This document shows positions 1-7,118 of a stretch of DNA of 17,984 nt, one piece after another. Position 1 is the first letter of the stretch. Every line of letters begins with the position of its first letter. Location of the stretch: positions 1 to 17,984 of the forward strand of contig CAMBGW010000012.1 of the NCBI GenBank assembly GCA_945866245.1, in the 5' to 3' direction. The DNA comes from Verrucomicrobia subdivision 6 bacterium. GTDB lineage: Bacteria; Verrucomicrobiota; Verrucomicrobiia; Methylacidiphilales; Verrucolacustridaceae. A program made the translations under genes and the position numbers. The notes under the pieces are model-generated. The model saw only the letters and a program-made list of their open reading frames with translations. It did no database searches and had not been told where the DNA came from.

Positions 1-4
1 TTTC

Positions 5-1843
5 ATGAACCTTCTTTGGGGAAATTCGGTTGCCTTATCCTGGATGTGGGGATTAGGGCTATTTTTCAGTGTTCAATTCTCCCTGCAGTACGGCCTTTTT
101 GGGCTCCTTACCTTTGCGATTCCGAATGCCTTGGGTTTGGTGTTTTTTGGTGGAGTGACCCAGTTGATCGCGCGACGCGCGGGAAATGGTCCAGATGCAT
201 TAGGCGCTTTTTTTGCCACTTGGTCGCGTCCCTACCGGCTGATCTTTTTTCTCTATCAAATTTTGGCAATCACTCTGACGGTTTTTGCATTAGTTCGCTA
301 TGCGTGGCAACCGCTAGGCTTAGAACCGGCGGGTTTGTATCTCCTTTTAACCGTTCTAGTGATTTTAGCGGCGGCGACTTTGTTTGGTGAGGAGTTTGAT
401 ATTCGACGGATTCCGTATAGCCACGGCGTGCTGGGGGTGATTGCGTTAGTAGCCGCGGGAATTTTGTTGTACCAGTTGCCTGGAATTGGGAAGGGTCGTT
501 CCATGATGACGGGCACGAATCCATTTTTTGGACTGAATTTTTGGGGCTACGCGATTCCGATTTGTGTGGGGCTTACCTTAGGACCTTGGTTGGATTTGCA
601 GCAGTGGCAACGAGTGATTCAGATTCAACGGGAGGGAAAATCTCCCGCGCTGAGTTATCTTTTGGGTGGAGGATTATTCTTTCTTCTGCTTTTAGCTCAT
701 GGAGCCTTAGCACTTTGGGTGGCCGGTCAATCGGGTGGAGCCTTGATGCGGGAGGGGATCGATGGGCTGGCCTATGGTGAGGATGCGGTGACGCGGTTTC
801 TCTGGGCGGCGGCATCCTCGCACCCTTGGGCTTTCGGATCTTACCTGCTGATTCTTTGTATTATGGCGTTAACCACCTTGGACAGTGGATACATTGCTCT
901 GCGCTGGTATTTGAGTAAATCGGGTGGGGCAGCACGCCCGTTTCCGCTGACCCTTTTGCCCGAAGCGATCTTGGGGTCGCCCCTGCCAGCCTTGATTTTC
1001 ACCGGGCTATTTACTTTGGTGGCAGTGGTTTTGAAGTTGGAGTTGGAGTACTTCATGATTTTCTACGCCACTTTTTTTGTGGGCTATGCGGGTTTGGCTC
1101 TGCTCCGGGCTTTTCATACCGGCCAAGGAAACGCACTTCCGCAGGTGAAGATGTTCTGTGTGGGAAGTGTTGCCGTGGTCATTTTTGCCTACGGGTACTT
1201 TTTGGCGAACCCGCTGGGAATGATTTTGGGATCGATTCTTCCGGTGGGTTACGTGGGTTGGCTTCTTTTGAAGCCCGGCTCGGGGCATGAGTTTATTGGT
1301 GGGGTAGAGGAGTTGGAGGATTCAGCGGGTGGACCCAGCGGAAAGTCGGTGGCGGCAGAGGAGATCATCGAGCCAGGCAGAGTGGTGCCCTTTCCCAAGG
1401 CGGAGGGAGCGGTATCGACCGATCTCTTTGGCCACTTTGAAGGTAAATGGTTCGTCCACACCTTCGTGGCGACGTACGCCGATACCAATTCAGTGGGAAA
1501 CGTTTACTTCGGGATGTACGCGATGTGGGTTGGAAAAACCCGCGAACTATTCTTTAACCGCTGTCTGCCAAAATTTAATTTAAAAACCACGCCGTACTAT
1601 ATTTTGACGCGCTCGTTCGAGCATAAGTTTATGCGGGAGACGCGTGAGTTTGAGCGGGTCAGCGTAAAAATTAAAGTGGGTGACTACAATCGGAAGTTCG
1701 TCACTTTGGAACATACAATTTTTGATTCGGCAGGGAATCAGTTGGGCAAGGGAAAGCAGCAGTTAATTTTTGTTTCTTCGGGAGATTATAAGCTTCTGGA
1801 TATCCCAGGCGAAGTGTACGAAGCGTTTGTTGCTTACGCCTAG
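5..1843 (+). CDS. Sodium/solute-symporter-like membrane domain fused to a CalE7-type hotdog thioesterase
   Basis: Two parts are visible in 612 residues. Residues 1 to about 425 hold 11-12 hydrophobic segments. The stretch D197-L-Q-Q-W-Q-R203 and the LTTLDSG motif around D293 recall the sodium:solute symporter family, so a LeuT-fold transporter is the best guess, but this is not certain. After a polar linker (about 426-477), residues 478-612 form a 4HBT-like hotdog domain (YADTNSVGNVYFGMY, then GKTRELFF). Such domains hydrolyse acyl-thioesters. The Asp usual in 4-hydroxybenzoyl-CoA thioesterases is replaced by N495, and R513 lies 18 residues on, the pattern of enediyne thioesterases such as CalE7. 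The thioesterase should face the cytoplasm if the helix count is even. The reading frame is open to the window edge, and the first helix starts almost at once, so the true start may lie upstream of position 1. The neighbour on the right is convergent. Substrate unknown. Confidence 0.75.
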   Translation: MNLLWGNSVALSWMWGLGLFFSVQFSLQYGLFGLLTFAIPNALGLVFFGGVTQLIARRAGNGPDALGAFFATWSRPYRLIFFLYQILAITLTVFALVRYAWQPLGLEPAGLYLLLTVLVILAAATLFGEEFDIRRIPYSHGVLGVIALVAAGILLYQLPGIGKGRSMMTGTNPFFGLNFWGYAIPICVGLTLGPWLDLQQWQRVIQIQREGKSPALSYLLGGGLFFLLLLAHGALALWVAGQSGGALMREGIDGLAYGEDAVTRFLWAAASSHPWAFGSYLLILCIMALTTLDSGYIALRWYLSKSGGAARPFPLTLLPEAILGSPLPALIFTGLFTLVAVVLKLELEYFMIFYATFFVGYAGLALLRAFHTGQGNALPQVKMFCVGSVAVVIFAYGYFLANPLGMILGSILPVGYVGWLLLKPGSGHEFIGGVEELEDSAGGPSGKSVAAEEIIEPGRVVPFPKAEGAVSTDLFGHFEGKWFVHTFVATYADTNSVGNVYFGMYAMWVGKTRELFFNRCLPKFNLKTTPYYILTRSFEHKFMRETREFERVSVKIKVGDYNRKFVTLEHTIFDSAGNQLGKGKQQLIFVSSGDYKLLDIPGEVYEAFVAYA

Positions 1844-1851
1844 AGCGTAAG
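1833..1851. terminator. Possible hairpin between convergent genes
   Basis: CTTACGC and GCGTAAG form a perfect 7-bp stem with the loop CTAGA. The hairpin spans the stop codon of the transporter-thioesterase gene and most of the 10-bp gap before the stop of the convergent CCA gene. It lacks a T-run on either side, so it would be a weak or factor-dependent terminator, or merely a chance hairpin. Confidence 0.3.
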
Positions 1852-1853
1852 GA

Positions 1854-3164
1854 TTACTGAACCAGCTCGCGGGCGCGAGCGAGGGCACTGTCTCGATCGG
1901 TAAACTTTCCCTCGAGTTGCTCGTCCATTAGCTGATGGAGAATTTTTCCCATGGAGGGGCCGGGTTTGATGCCGAGCTGCTGAAGATCGTTGCCTGTGAG
2001 GAGGGGCTTGGGCTTGATCTCCTCTTGCGAAAATTCGGTCATCTTTGCAGTGAGAAAGGTGTGGATATCGAGTTGTCCGTGGCAGGAGCTGCAGTCGATC
2101 CGATGCAGTTCCAACTCTTCAAGAAAGGTGGGGCGGGCGAGGAGTCGTTTCAGGGTGCTAACGCGCATGTTGGGGGCGTCTTTAAAAGCCATGTGATTGG
2201 CGATGCAAGCGGTGATGGCGTTCATTTCGTCGTTGGGAAAGCGGAGGCGGCGAAGAATCTCTTCCGCCATGCGGGCGCCTACTCCTTCGTGACCAAAAAA
2301 ACGAATCCGGCCATCGGGATCGGTTTTGGAGGTGCGAGGTTTCCCGATGTCGTGCAGGAGGGCGGAGAGAGCGAGGACGGGAGAAGGATTTTTCAGGTGG
2401 GTAAGAAGGAGTCGGGTATGAACCCACACATCACCCTCGGGATGATGTTCAGGGGATTGGGCGCAACCTCGCATTTCGAGAAGCTCGGGAATCCAAACAG
2501 CGAGGAGGCCTGACTGGTGAAGGAGATCGAATCCACGGGCAGGGTCGGGGCTGGTAAAGATTTTCATCAGCTCATCCCGAACTCGTTCTGGGGAGATGAC
2601 GTTGGAGGAAGGGGCGAGTTGGATCAGGGCCTTCCAAGTGGCGGGTTCCATTTCGAATCCCAGCTGAACGGCAAAGCGGATGGCGCGGAAAAGGCGAAGG
2701 CGATCCTCGGTGAAGCGGGAGACGGGATCTCCGATGGCGCGGATGATTTTAGCCGAGAGATCGGCTTGGCCTGCCACATAATCAAGGAGCTGATTTTGCA
2801 AGGGGTTAAAAAACATTCCGTTGATGGTGAAGTCGCGTCGTTTGGCATCCTCTTCTGCGGTGGTGAAAGTGATGGAGGAGGGTCGACGTCCGTCGAGATA
2901 GGGTCCATCGACCCGAAAGGTGGCGATTTCGAAAACGTGTTCATCCAGGCGAAGGCGGATGACCCCGAAGGCTTTGCCTTGGGGGTCGGAGGCTTTCGGG
3001 AAGAGGGATTGAACTTGGTCGGGGGTAGCGGAGGTGGCGATGTCGACGTCGGGGTAGGGCCGCTGAAGAAGGGCGTCTCGAACACAGCCTCCCGCATAGA
3101 CGGCCACGTGGCCCGCTTGGGCGAGCATTTGCACAATCTTTTCGGCGGCGGGATGACGGATCAT
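1854..3164 (-). CDS. cca: CCA tRNA nucleotidyltransferase with HD domain
   Basis: This cytoplasmic enzyme adds or repairs the 3' CCA end of tRNA without a template. The 436-residue protein has the class II nucleotidyltransferase head: GGCVRD at 25-30 followed by the metal-binding pair D39/D41. It then has RRDFTIN (109-115), the DRLRLFRAIRF motif (154-164) and ERVRDEL (193-199) that shape the nucleotide pocket and neck. A C-terminal HD phosphohydrolase domain begins around LLHDIGKP (H271, D272). Length and order match bacterial CCA enzymes of this type. A separate CC- or A-adding role or poly(A) polymerase cannot be excluded, since these share the head domain. The ATG overlaps the stop of the upstream flippase gene as ATGA, so translation is probably coupled. 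It is the last gene of a three-gene minus-strand cluster. Confidence 0.93.
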   Translation of the reverse strand: MIRHPAAEKIVQMLAQAGHVAVYAGGCVRDALLQRPYPDVDIATSATPDQVQSLFPKASDPQGKAFGVIRLRLDEHVFEIATFRVDGPYLDGRRPSSITFTTAEEDAKRRDFTINGMFFNPLQNQLLDYVAGQADLSAKIIRAIGDPVSRFTEDRLRLFRAIRFAVQLGFEMEPATWKALIQLAPSSNVISPERVRDELMKIFTSPDPARGFDLLHQSGLLAVWIPELLEMRGCAQSPEHHPEGDVWVHTRLLLTHLKNPSPVLALSALLHDIGKPRTSKTDPDGRIRFFGHEGVGARMAEEILRRLRFPNDEMNAITACIANHMAFKDAPNMRVSTLKRLLARPTFLEELELHRIDCSSCHGQLDIHTFLTAKMTEFSQEEIKPKPLLTGNDLQQLGIKPGPSMGKILHQLMDEQLEGKFTDRDSALARARELVQ

Positions 3165-4150
3165 TTTGGGGTGCTGGGGGATCGAAGGGTGAGGTAAGCA
3201 ATTCCGCCCAAGAGGCTCCAGAAAAGACCGAGGCCATAAATGAGGATTGAGTAGGCGATGGCAGATTCTGGATCGGTCCCTAAACCAAGATGGAGAAAGA
3301 GAAAGATCATGACTCCTTCACGGACTCCATGGCCACTGACACTGATGGGCAGAGCGGAGGCGCTGAAGATGAGGACAAGAATGAGGCCGGCGAGGGAGTA
3401 GGTGATTGGAAGGTCGAGGGCGCGGGCAAGTAAAGTGGCGCCAGCAAAGCTGAGAAGGTGAACACCAATGGAGACGAGCACGACGGCAACGGTGTTCCAA
3501 CCGCCATGCATGGTGTCTCGCAGGCCACGAAGAAGATCGAGCAGGACAGCGCGGCCAGGGAGTTTTTGGGGCAAGGGAAGGTTGGGAAGAAATCCCGGAA
3601 TAATGAAACCGAGAAAAAGGAGAAGAGCACCGAGGGGGCCGAGCCAAGGAAGAGCGGAGGCGAGGGGGGCGAAGGTAGGATCGGCGCGGAGTCGATCGGT
3701 GGCCCCCGGAAGAAAAAGAAGGGCGAGGCCAAAGAGGGCGGCCACGCCGAAAACCCGATCGAGGAGAATGGAGAGGGTGGCCCGCGCCTTCTGATGGGGA
3801 AACCAGCGGATCAGATAAAAAAGGCGAATGGCATCTCCTCCGGTAGAGCCGATCAGAAAAAGATTAAAAAAGAAGCCGACGAAAGTCAGATGAATCGTGC
3901 GGAGGTAGGGGAGAGAAATCTTCTGCAAACGGAGAACAAAGTAGAAGCGGGTTCCACAGAGAAGAATGGAGCCGAGGGTAACGGTGAGAGCGGCCGTCAG
4001 CCAAAGGGGGTGGGCAGAGGCAAAGCGGTGGGCGAGGCTGGGCCAGTTTACTTTACCCGCGAGAAAAGCAATGACCCCTCCCGTGATGAGGAAGCGAATC
4101 CAAGGCGCGAGGCGACTTAGGAGGGTGCGGGTTGGTTTTGGTTCCACCAT
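3161..4150 (-). CDS. Flippase-like membrane protein (lysylphosphatidylglycerol synthase TM region / UPF0104 family)
   Basis: The protein has 329 residues with about seven to eight hydrophobic segments and belongs to the LPG_synthase_TM/YbhN-type family. Visible hallmarks are NLFLIGSTGGDAIRLFYL (96-113), LLDRVFGV (129-136) and the late SALPISVSGHGVREGV (265-280), close to the usual P-S-G-G-G-x-RE signature. Relatives include the flippase domain of MprF and putative lipid-linked transporters; the substrate here is unknown. The frame stays open to 4405, but the extra residues are Arg/Pro/Ser-rich and simply shadow the isomerase gene, so the start is placed at the ATG at 4148-4150, just before the first helix. 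No Shine-Dalgarno site is visible there. The gene overlaps the upstream isomerase gene by 34 nt and the downstream cca by 4 nt (ATGA). Confidence 0.85.
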   Translation of the reverse strand: MVEPKPTRTLLSRLAPWIRFLITGGVIAFLAGKVNWPSLAHRFASAHPLWLTAALTVTLGSILLCGTRFYFVLRLQKISLPYLRTIHLTFVGFFFNLFLIGSTGGDAIRLFYLIRWFPHQKARATLSILLDRVFGVAALFGLALLFLPGATDRLRADPTFAPLASALPWLGPLGALLLFLGFIIPGFLPNLPLPQKLPGRAVLLDLLRGLRDTMHGGWNTVAVVLVSIGVHLLSFAGATLLARALDLPITYSLAGLILVLIFSASALPISVSGHGVREGVMIFLFLHLGLGTDPESAIAYSILIYGLGLFWSLLGGIAYLTLRSPSTPK

Positions 4151-5049
4151 AGGAGGCTGGCACGAACTTCCTCCGCGGACACATCCGGAGATAGCTCGAG
4201 TGAGAAGTGAGTGTTTGGGGGAATGAGGGGGAGGAGTTGGGAAAAAGGAATGGATCCTTGGCCGAGGGGAAGGTGATCCCCCTTTTCGGGAGAGTAGTCG
4301 TGTAAGTGAACTCCAATGAGCCGAGGGGCGAGTCGGCGAAGGTGTTGGGCGTGGTCGATGAGTCCGAGCCACTGTTTTCCGGCGGCGTGACCAAAGTCGT
4401 GCCAATAGCCGAAGGTGGGAGCAGGAAGGCGCGTGAGGAGTTTATCCCAAAAGTCGTCTGGTGGAATTTCACGGGGATTTTCACGGCATTCCAAGCCGAG
4501 CCGAATTCCAAGGGATTGGGCACGCTCGCCAAGACGAAGAAGAATTTCTTCCACGCGGGGCCAGCTTTCATGAAAGGCTTTTTCCCATGCCTCAATGGCA
4601 GCGATCTTTTCACGAACATAAGTGCGGGATCCGATTTGGCCTGCGAGGGCGAGGGTTTCCAAAGAATCGGCCAGACCCCGCGGGCCGGCAGAGCCGAGGT
4701 GAAGTACGACGAAGCGGGCTCCGACGGAGGCGGCGGCCTCAAGGGTGGCGAGGGAGTGGCGTTCCGCGAGGCGACGTTTTGCGGGGTTGGGGTCAGAAAA
4801 TTCGTAGGCGTTGGGGTGTGGGCGAAGAAGCTCGATGGGGACGGGGCAGAAGTTGTGCAGGACATCGATCTTGGGTGCTTCAGGGTTTCGATGTTCAGCG
4901 AGGATTCCGGGCCAGAGGTTAAAGCGAGTGTTGTGGCTGAGTTCGACTCGAGAGAAGCCGAGGGCGGCGGCTTGGCGAAGGAGGGCGGCACCGTCGGTGG
5001 TGCGGTCGGCGTGCCAGCAGGTGGAGAGGGCGAGGGTGGGGGCAGCCAT
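4117..5049 (-). CDS. Sugar phosphate isomerase/epimerase-like TIM-barrel protein
   Basis: The 310-residue protein fits the xylose isomerase-like / AP endonuclease family 2 TIM barrel. Strand ends carry the expected metal-binding or catalytic residues: H117 in VVLHLG, E187 in LGLECRE, H217-D218 and H221 in YWHDFGHA, H248/H250/D251 in VHLHDY, and E285 in FSLELS. No signal peptide is seen, so the protein is cytoplasmic. The family covers sugar isomerases, epimerases, inosose dehydratases and endonuclease IV; nothing here fixes the substrate, and endonuclease IV is unlikely because its many extra metal ligands are not evident. The gene is first in a minus-strand cluster with the flippase and cca and reads away from the acylphosphatase gene. 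Upstream of the ATG no clear ribosome binding site is present. Confidence 0.82.
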   Translation of the reverse strand: MAAPTLALSTCWHADRTTDGAALLRQAAALGFSRVELSHNTRFNLWPGILAEHRNPEAPKIDVLHNFCPVPIELLRPHPNAYEFSDPNPAKRRLAERHSLATLEAAASVGARFVVLHLGSAGPRGLADSLETLALAGQIGSRTYVREKIAAIEAWEKAFHESWPRVEEILLRLGERAQSLGIRLGLECRENPREIPPDDFWDKLLTRLPAPTFGYWHDFGHAAGKQWLGLIDHAQHLRRLAPRLIGVHLHDYSPEKGDHLPLGQGSIPFSQLLPLIPPNTHFSLELSPDVSAEEVRASLLWWNQNQPAPS

Positions 5050-5073
5050 TGACGGAGAGCTTCGCTAAAAAAA

Positions 5074-5120
5074 GGGACGGGGCGAAGGGATTTTTCAGGT
5101 AGGGAAGGAGCGGGGGGGGG
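5074..5120 (+). other. G-run cluster including a G9 tract (possible G-quadruplex)
   Basis: The divergent intergenic region (5050-5155) carries five runs of three or more G on the plus strand, at 5074-5076, 5079-5082, 5087-5089, 5102-5104 and 5112-5120. Intervening loops are 2, 4, 12 and 7 nt. This can in principle fold as a G-quadruplex. The G9 tract abuts the putative -35 box of the acylphosphatase promoter and is a candidate slippage site. An inverted pair CTTCGC (5060-5065) and GCGAAG (5082-5087) lies in the same region. Function is inferred only. Confidence 0.35.
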
Positions 5121-5149
5121 TTGAAGATTGGGAAAGAAGTAGGCAAAAT
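5121..5149 (+). promoter_or_regulatory. Putative promoter of the acylphosphatase-ABC operon
   Basis: TTGAAG (5121-5126) and CAAAAT (5144-5149) are separated by 17 nt, with 5/6 and 4/6 matches to the sigma-70 consensus. The -10-like box ends six bases before the ATG at 5156, so transcription would begin at or very near the start codon, giving a leaderless mRNA. Matches this short can occur by chance. Confidence 0.35.
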
Positions 5150-5155
5150 CATGGA

Positions 5156-5425
5156 ATGCTGGCCAAACGGATTTCCTATCGTGGGAAGGTACAAGGGGTG
5201 GGATTTCGCTACAGCGTGAGGCAGATCGCGGAGGGCTATACCGTGTCAGGTCACGCGATGAATCAACCCGATGGGACGGTCGAGGTTTTTCTGCAAGGGG
5301 ATCGGGGTGAAGTTGAAGCGATGGAGAAAGAGATTGGGGAGAGTCATCTGGCTGGATTCATTCGGGAGGCGAGTGGGCGGGAGGTGGAGGCAGTGCCAGG
5401 AGTGAAGGGGTTTCAAATCCAGTGA
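5156..5425 (+). CDS. Acylphosphatase
   Basis: This small cytoplasmic enzyme hydrolyses acyl phosphates such as 1,3-bisphosphoglycerate, acetyl phosphate or carbamoyl phosphate. At 89 residues it has the normal family length. The signature GKVQGVGFR (10-18) supplies the phosphate-binding loop and catalytic R18, and MNQPDGTVEV (35-44) supplies the second catalytic residue, N36. The C-terminal GFQIQ is the usual last strand. A different-frame ATG lies at 5151, but the chosen ATG at 5156 is the one that gives the complete fold. No Shine-Dalgarno site is evident. It heads a five-gene unit and its stop codon overlaps the GTG start of the ABC ATPase gene (GTGA). A link between the enzyme and the exporter is not obvious; co-location may be incidental. 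Confidence 0.93.
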   Translation: MLAKRISYRGKVQGVGFRYSVRQIAEGYTVSGHAMNQPDGTVEVFLQGDRGEVEAMEKEIGESHLAGFIREASGREVEAVPGVKGFQIQ

Positions 5426-6276
5426 GTGCGGCAGTACGGACAGAGCGGTTGCGGAAAGAGTTTCCGATGGGATGGTTTCGGGGACGCGTCTTGGCTTTGG
5501 AGGGGTTGGATATGGAGGTGAAGCGTGGGGAGGTGTTTGGTCTGCTTGGACCGAACGGCAGTGGGAAAAGCACGGCCATGAAGATGATTTTGGGTTTGTT
5601 GAGGCCGACATCGGGAAAGGCGGAGGTGTGTGGATTTCGGGCAGGTACGATCGCTGCTAGGCGACAGATAGGATTTCTTCCGGAAAATCCCTATTTTCCC
5701 AATTTTTTGAGTGGAACGGAGCTGGTGCGGTATTATGGAAGGCTAAGTGGCATGGGGGGTGCAGTTTTGGAAAAGCGAATTCAGGAGTTGATGGAGCTGG
5801 TGCGGTTGGGTGGGGAGGCTGGAAAAAGACCTCTGCGAACGTATTCCAAGGGAATGTTACAACGGGTGGGTTTGGCAGGGGCGATGGTGGGGGACCCAGA
5901 GATTTTGATGTTGGATGAGCCGACGGCGGGGGTGGATCCGGCCGGCTCAAGGGAGATTCGGGATTTAATTTTAGAGTTACGGGGCCGCGGAAAGACGGTG
6001 ATTTTTTCGAGCCATCTTTTAGAGCAGGTGGAGGATGTGGCGGATCGGGTAATCATTCTGCACCGGGGACAAAAGTTGAGGGAGGGGCGATTAGAGGATT
6101 TGCTAACTCGGAAGAAGGAGTGGGAGGTGAATGTGCAAGGGTTAAAGGAAGAGGACCGAAAGGAGTTGAGGGGTTGGCTGGAAAAGCGTGGGGTGCAGGT
6201 GGTGCGGGAGGGAGCGCCTCGAGAACGGTTGGAGGACTATTTTTTGCGAAGTCTGCCTGAGGAGAAGCGAAAATGA
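5422..6276 (+). CDS. ABC transporter ATP-binding protein (ABC-2 exporter type)
   Basis: This is the cytoplasmic ATPase subunit that drives the permease encoded next to it. The 284-residue protein has Walker A GPNGSGKST (43-51), a Q-loop region written GFLPENP (84-90) with Glu in place of Gln as is common in this subfamily, a signature YSKGM (141-145) that diverges from LSGGQ, Walker B ILMLDEP (161-167), a D-loop and H-loop H198. The tail after about residue 215 is a C-terminal extension typical of CcmA/NatA-like ATPases of ABC-2 exporters. The GTG start overlaps the acylphosphatase stop by 4 nt, with the purine-rich AAGGGG about ten bases upstream as a possible ribosome binding site. The substrate is unknown. 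Confidence 0.92.
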   Translation: MSAAVRTERLRKEFPMGWFRGRVLALEGLDMEVKRGEVFGLLGPNGSGKSTAMKMILGLLRPTSGKAEVCGFRAGTIAARRQIGFLPENPYFPNFLSGTELVRYYGRLSGMGGAVLEKRIQELMELVRLGGEAGKRPLRTYSKGMLQRVGLAGAMVGDPEILMLDEPTAGVDPAGSREIRDLILELRGRGKTVIFSSHLLEQVEDVADRVIILHRGQKLREGRLEDLLTRKKEWEVNVQGLKEEDRKELRGWLEKRGVQVVREGAPRERLEDYFLRSLPEEKRK

Positions 6277-7118
6277 TGGGCTCTCTGCGGCGAATTACTG
6301 CGGTTGCGGGGAATACCTTTTTGGAGGCGGTTCGCCAGAAGGTTTTTGCGGTGCTGCTGGTTTTTGCCCTCGTCCTGATTTACGGGGCGAACTACTTCAC
6401 CGAGTTTTCCTTTCAAGAGCAGTTCAAGTTTTTGAAGGATTTGGGGTATGCGTCGATCAGTTTGACCGGCCTTTTGGTCGGTTTGTTGGGAGCGAGTCAA
6501 TTGATTCCAGGGGAGATTGAAAGGAGAACGATTTTGACCGCCTTGTGTCGGCCATTGCGTCGGTGGGAGTTTATTGCGGGTAAGTATCTGGGCTTGGCCA
6601 CGCTTCTCGCGGTGATGGTTGCAATTATGGCGATCGCAGTGGGTGGTGTTTTGGGATGGAAGGAGGCTCAACTGATCGCACGGGAGGGATCGGATCCAGC
6701 GGTGGCGGCGGCGATTCAGAAGGAGGCGAGAGATCCTCGTTTATTGCAAGCGGTGCTCTTGGTGGAAATGAAATTAGCGGTGGTGGCGGCGGTGGCGGTT
6801 TTCTTTAGCACGATCGCGACCTCCACTACTTTTGTTATGGCGATGACGCTGATGGTCTATCTCATTGGGCATCTGGAGTCGGTGGCGCGGGAGCAGTGGT
6901 TGGAGTCGGGAGAGGTAGCGAGTTGGGTGGCGAAGGCCTTTTTAGCGGTGGTGGCTTTCCTGGTGCCTGATTTCAACCTTTATAATTTGATCGATGAAAT
7001 CATTGCGGGGAACGCGGTCTCGTGGCGATCGACTTTGGAGGTGACGGGATATTCGGCGGTCTATATTGCCGTGTTGCTGACGGCGGCTTCCGTGCTGTTT
7101 GAAGGGCGGGATATTTGA
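6273..7118 (+). CDS. ABC-2 type transporter permease
   Basis: The 281-residue inner-membrane protein has about six hydrophobic segments (near 22-42, 58-78, 104-126, 158-182, 185-201 and 256-275). An N-terminal amphipathic stretch (residues 5-22) and the loop LIPGEIERRTI (77-87), followed by LCRPLRRWEF (91-100) before the third helix, are typical of ABC-2 permeases. A hydrophilic insert rich in charged residues lies at 128-158, and VPDFNLYNLIDE (231-242) matches the conserved late loop of this subgroup. It forms the membrane pore of an exporter with the preceding ATPase. The start is ATGA-overlapped with the ATPase stop, with GAGGAG about eight bases upstream as a good ribosome binding site. 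The substrate cannot be read from the sequence. Confidence 0.88.
   Translation: MMGSLRRITAVAGNTFLEAVRQKVFAVLLVFALVLIYGANYFTEFSFQEQFKFLKDLGYASISLTGLLVGLLGASQLIPGEIERRTILTALCRPLRRWEFIAGKYLGLATLLAVMVAIMAIAVGGVLGWKEAQLIAREGSDPAVAAAIQKEARDPRLLQAVLLVEMKLAVVAAVAVFFSTIATSTTFVMAMTLMVYLIGHLESVAREQWLESGEVASWVAKAFLAVVAFLVPDFNLYNLIDEIIAGNAVSWRSTLEVTGYSAVYIAVLLTAASVLFEGRDI

Noticed and set aside
1935..3197. Two plus-strand open frames (1935-2513 and 2517-3197) opposite cca
   Set aside because: They are Gly/Glu-rich reverse shadows of a full CCA enzyme with all motifs intact; no domain or ribosome binding site supports them.
3458..4120. Plus-strand Lys/Glu/Gly-rich frame opposite the flippase gene
   Set aside because: The composition follows from the complement of a Leu/Pro/Ser-rich membrane protein; no recognisable fold.
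4151..4405. N-terminal extension of the flippase gene to the ATG at 4405
   Set aside because: The 85 extra residues are Arg/Pro/Ser-rich, lie wholly within the isomerase gene in another frame, and are foreign to this family.
4053..4991. 312-residue minus-strand frame overlapping the isomerase
   Set aside because: It is a Pro/Ser-rich alternate frame of the isomerase gene, which itself has conserved metal-ligand motifs.
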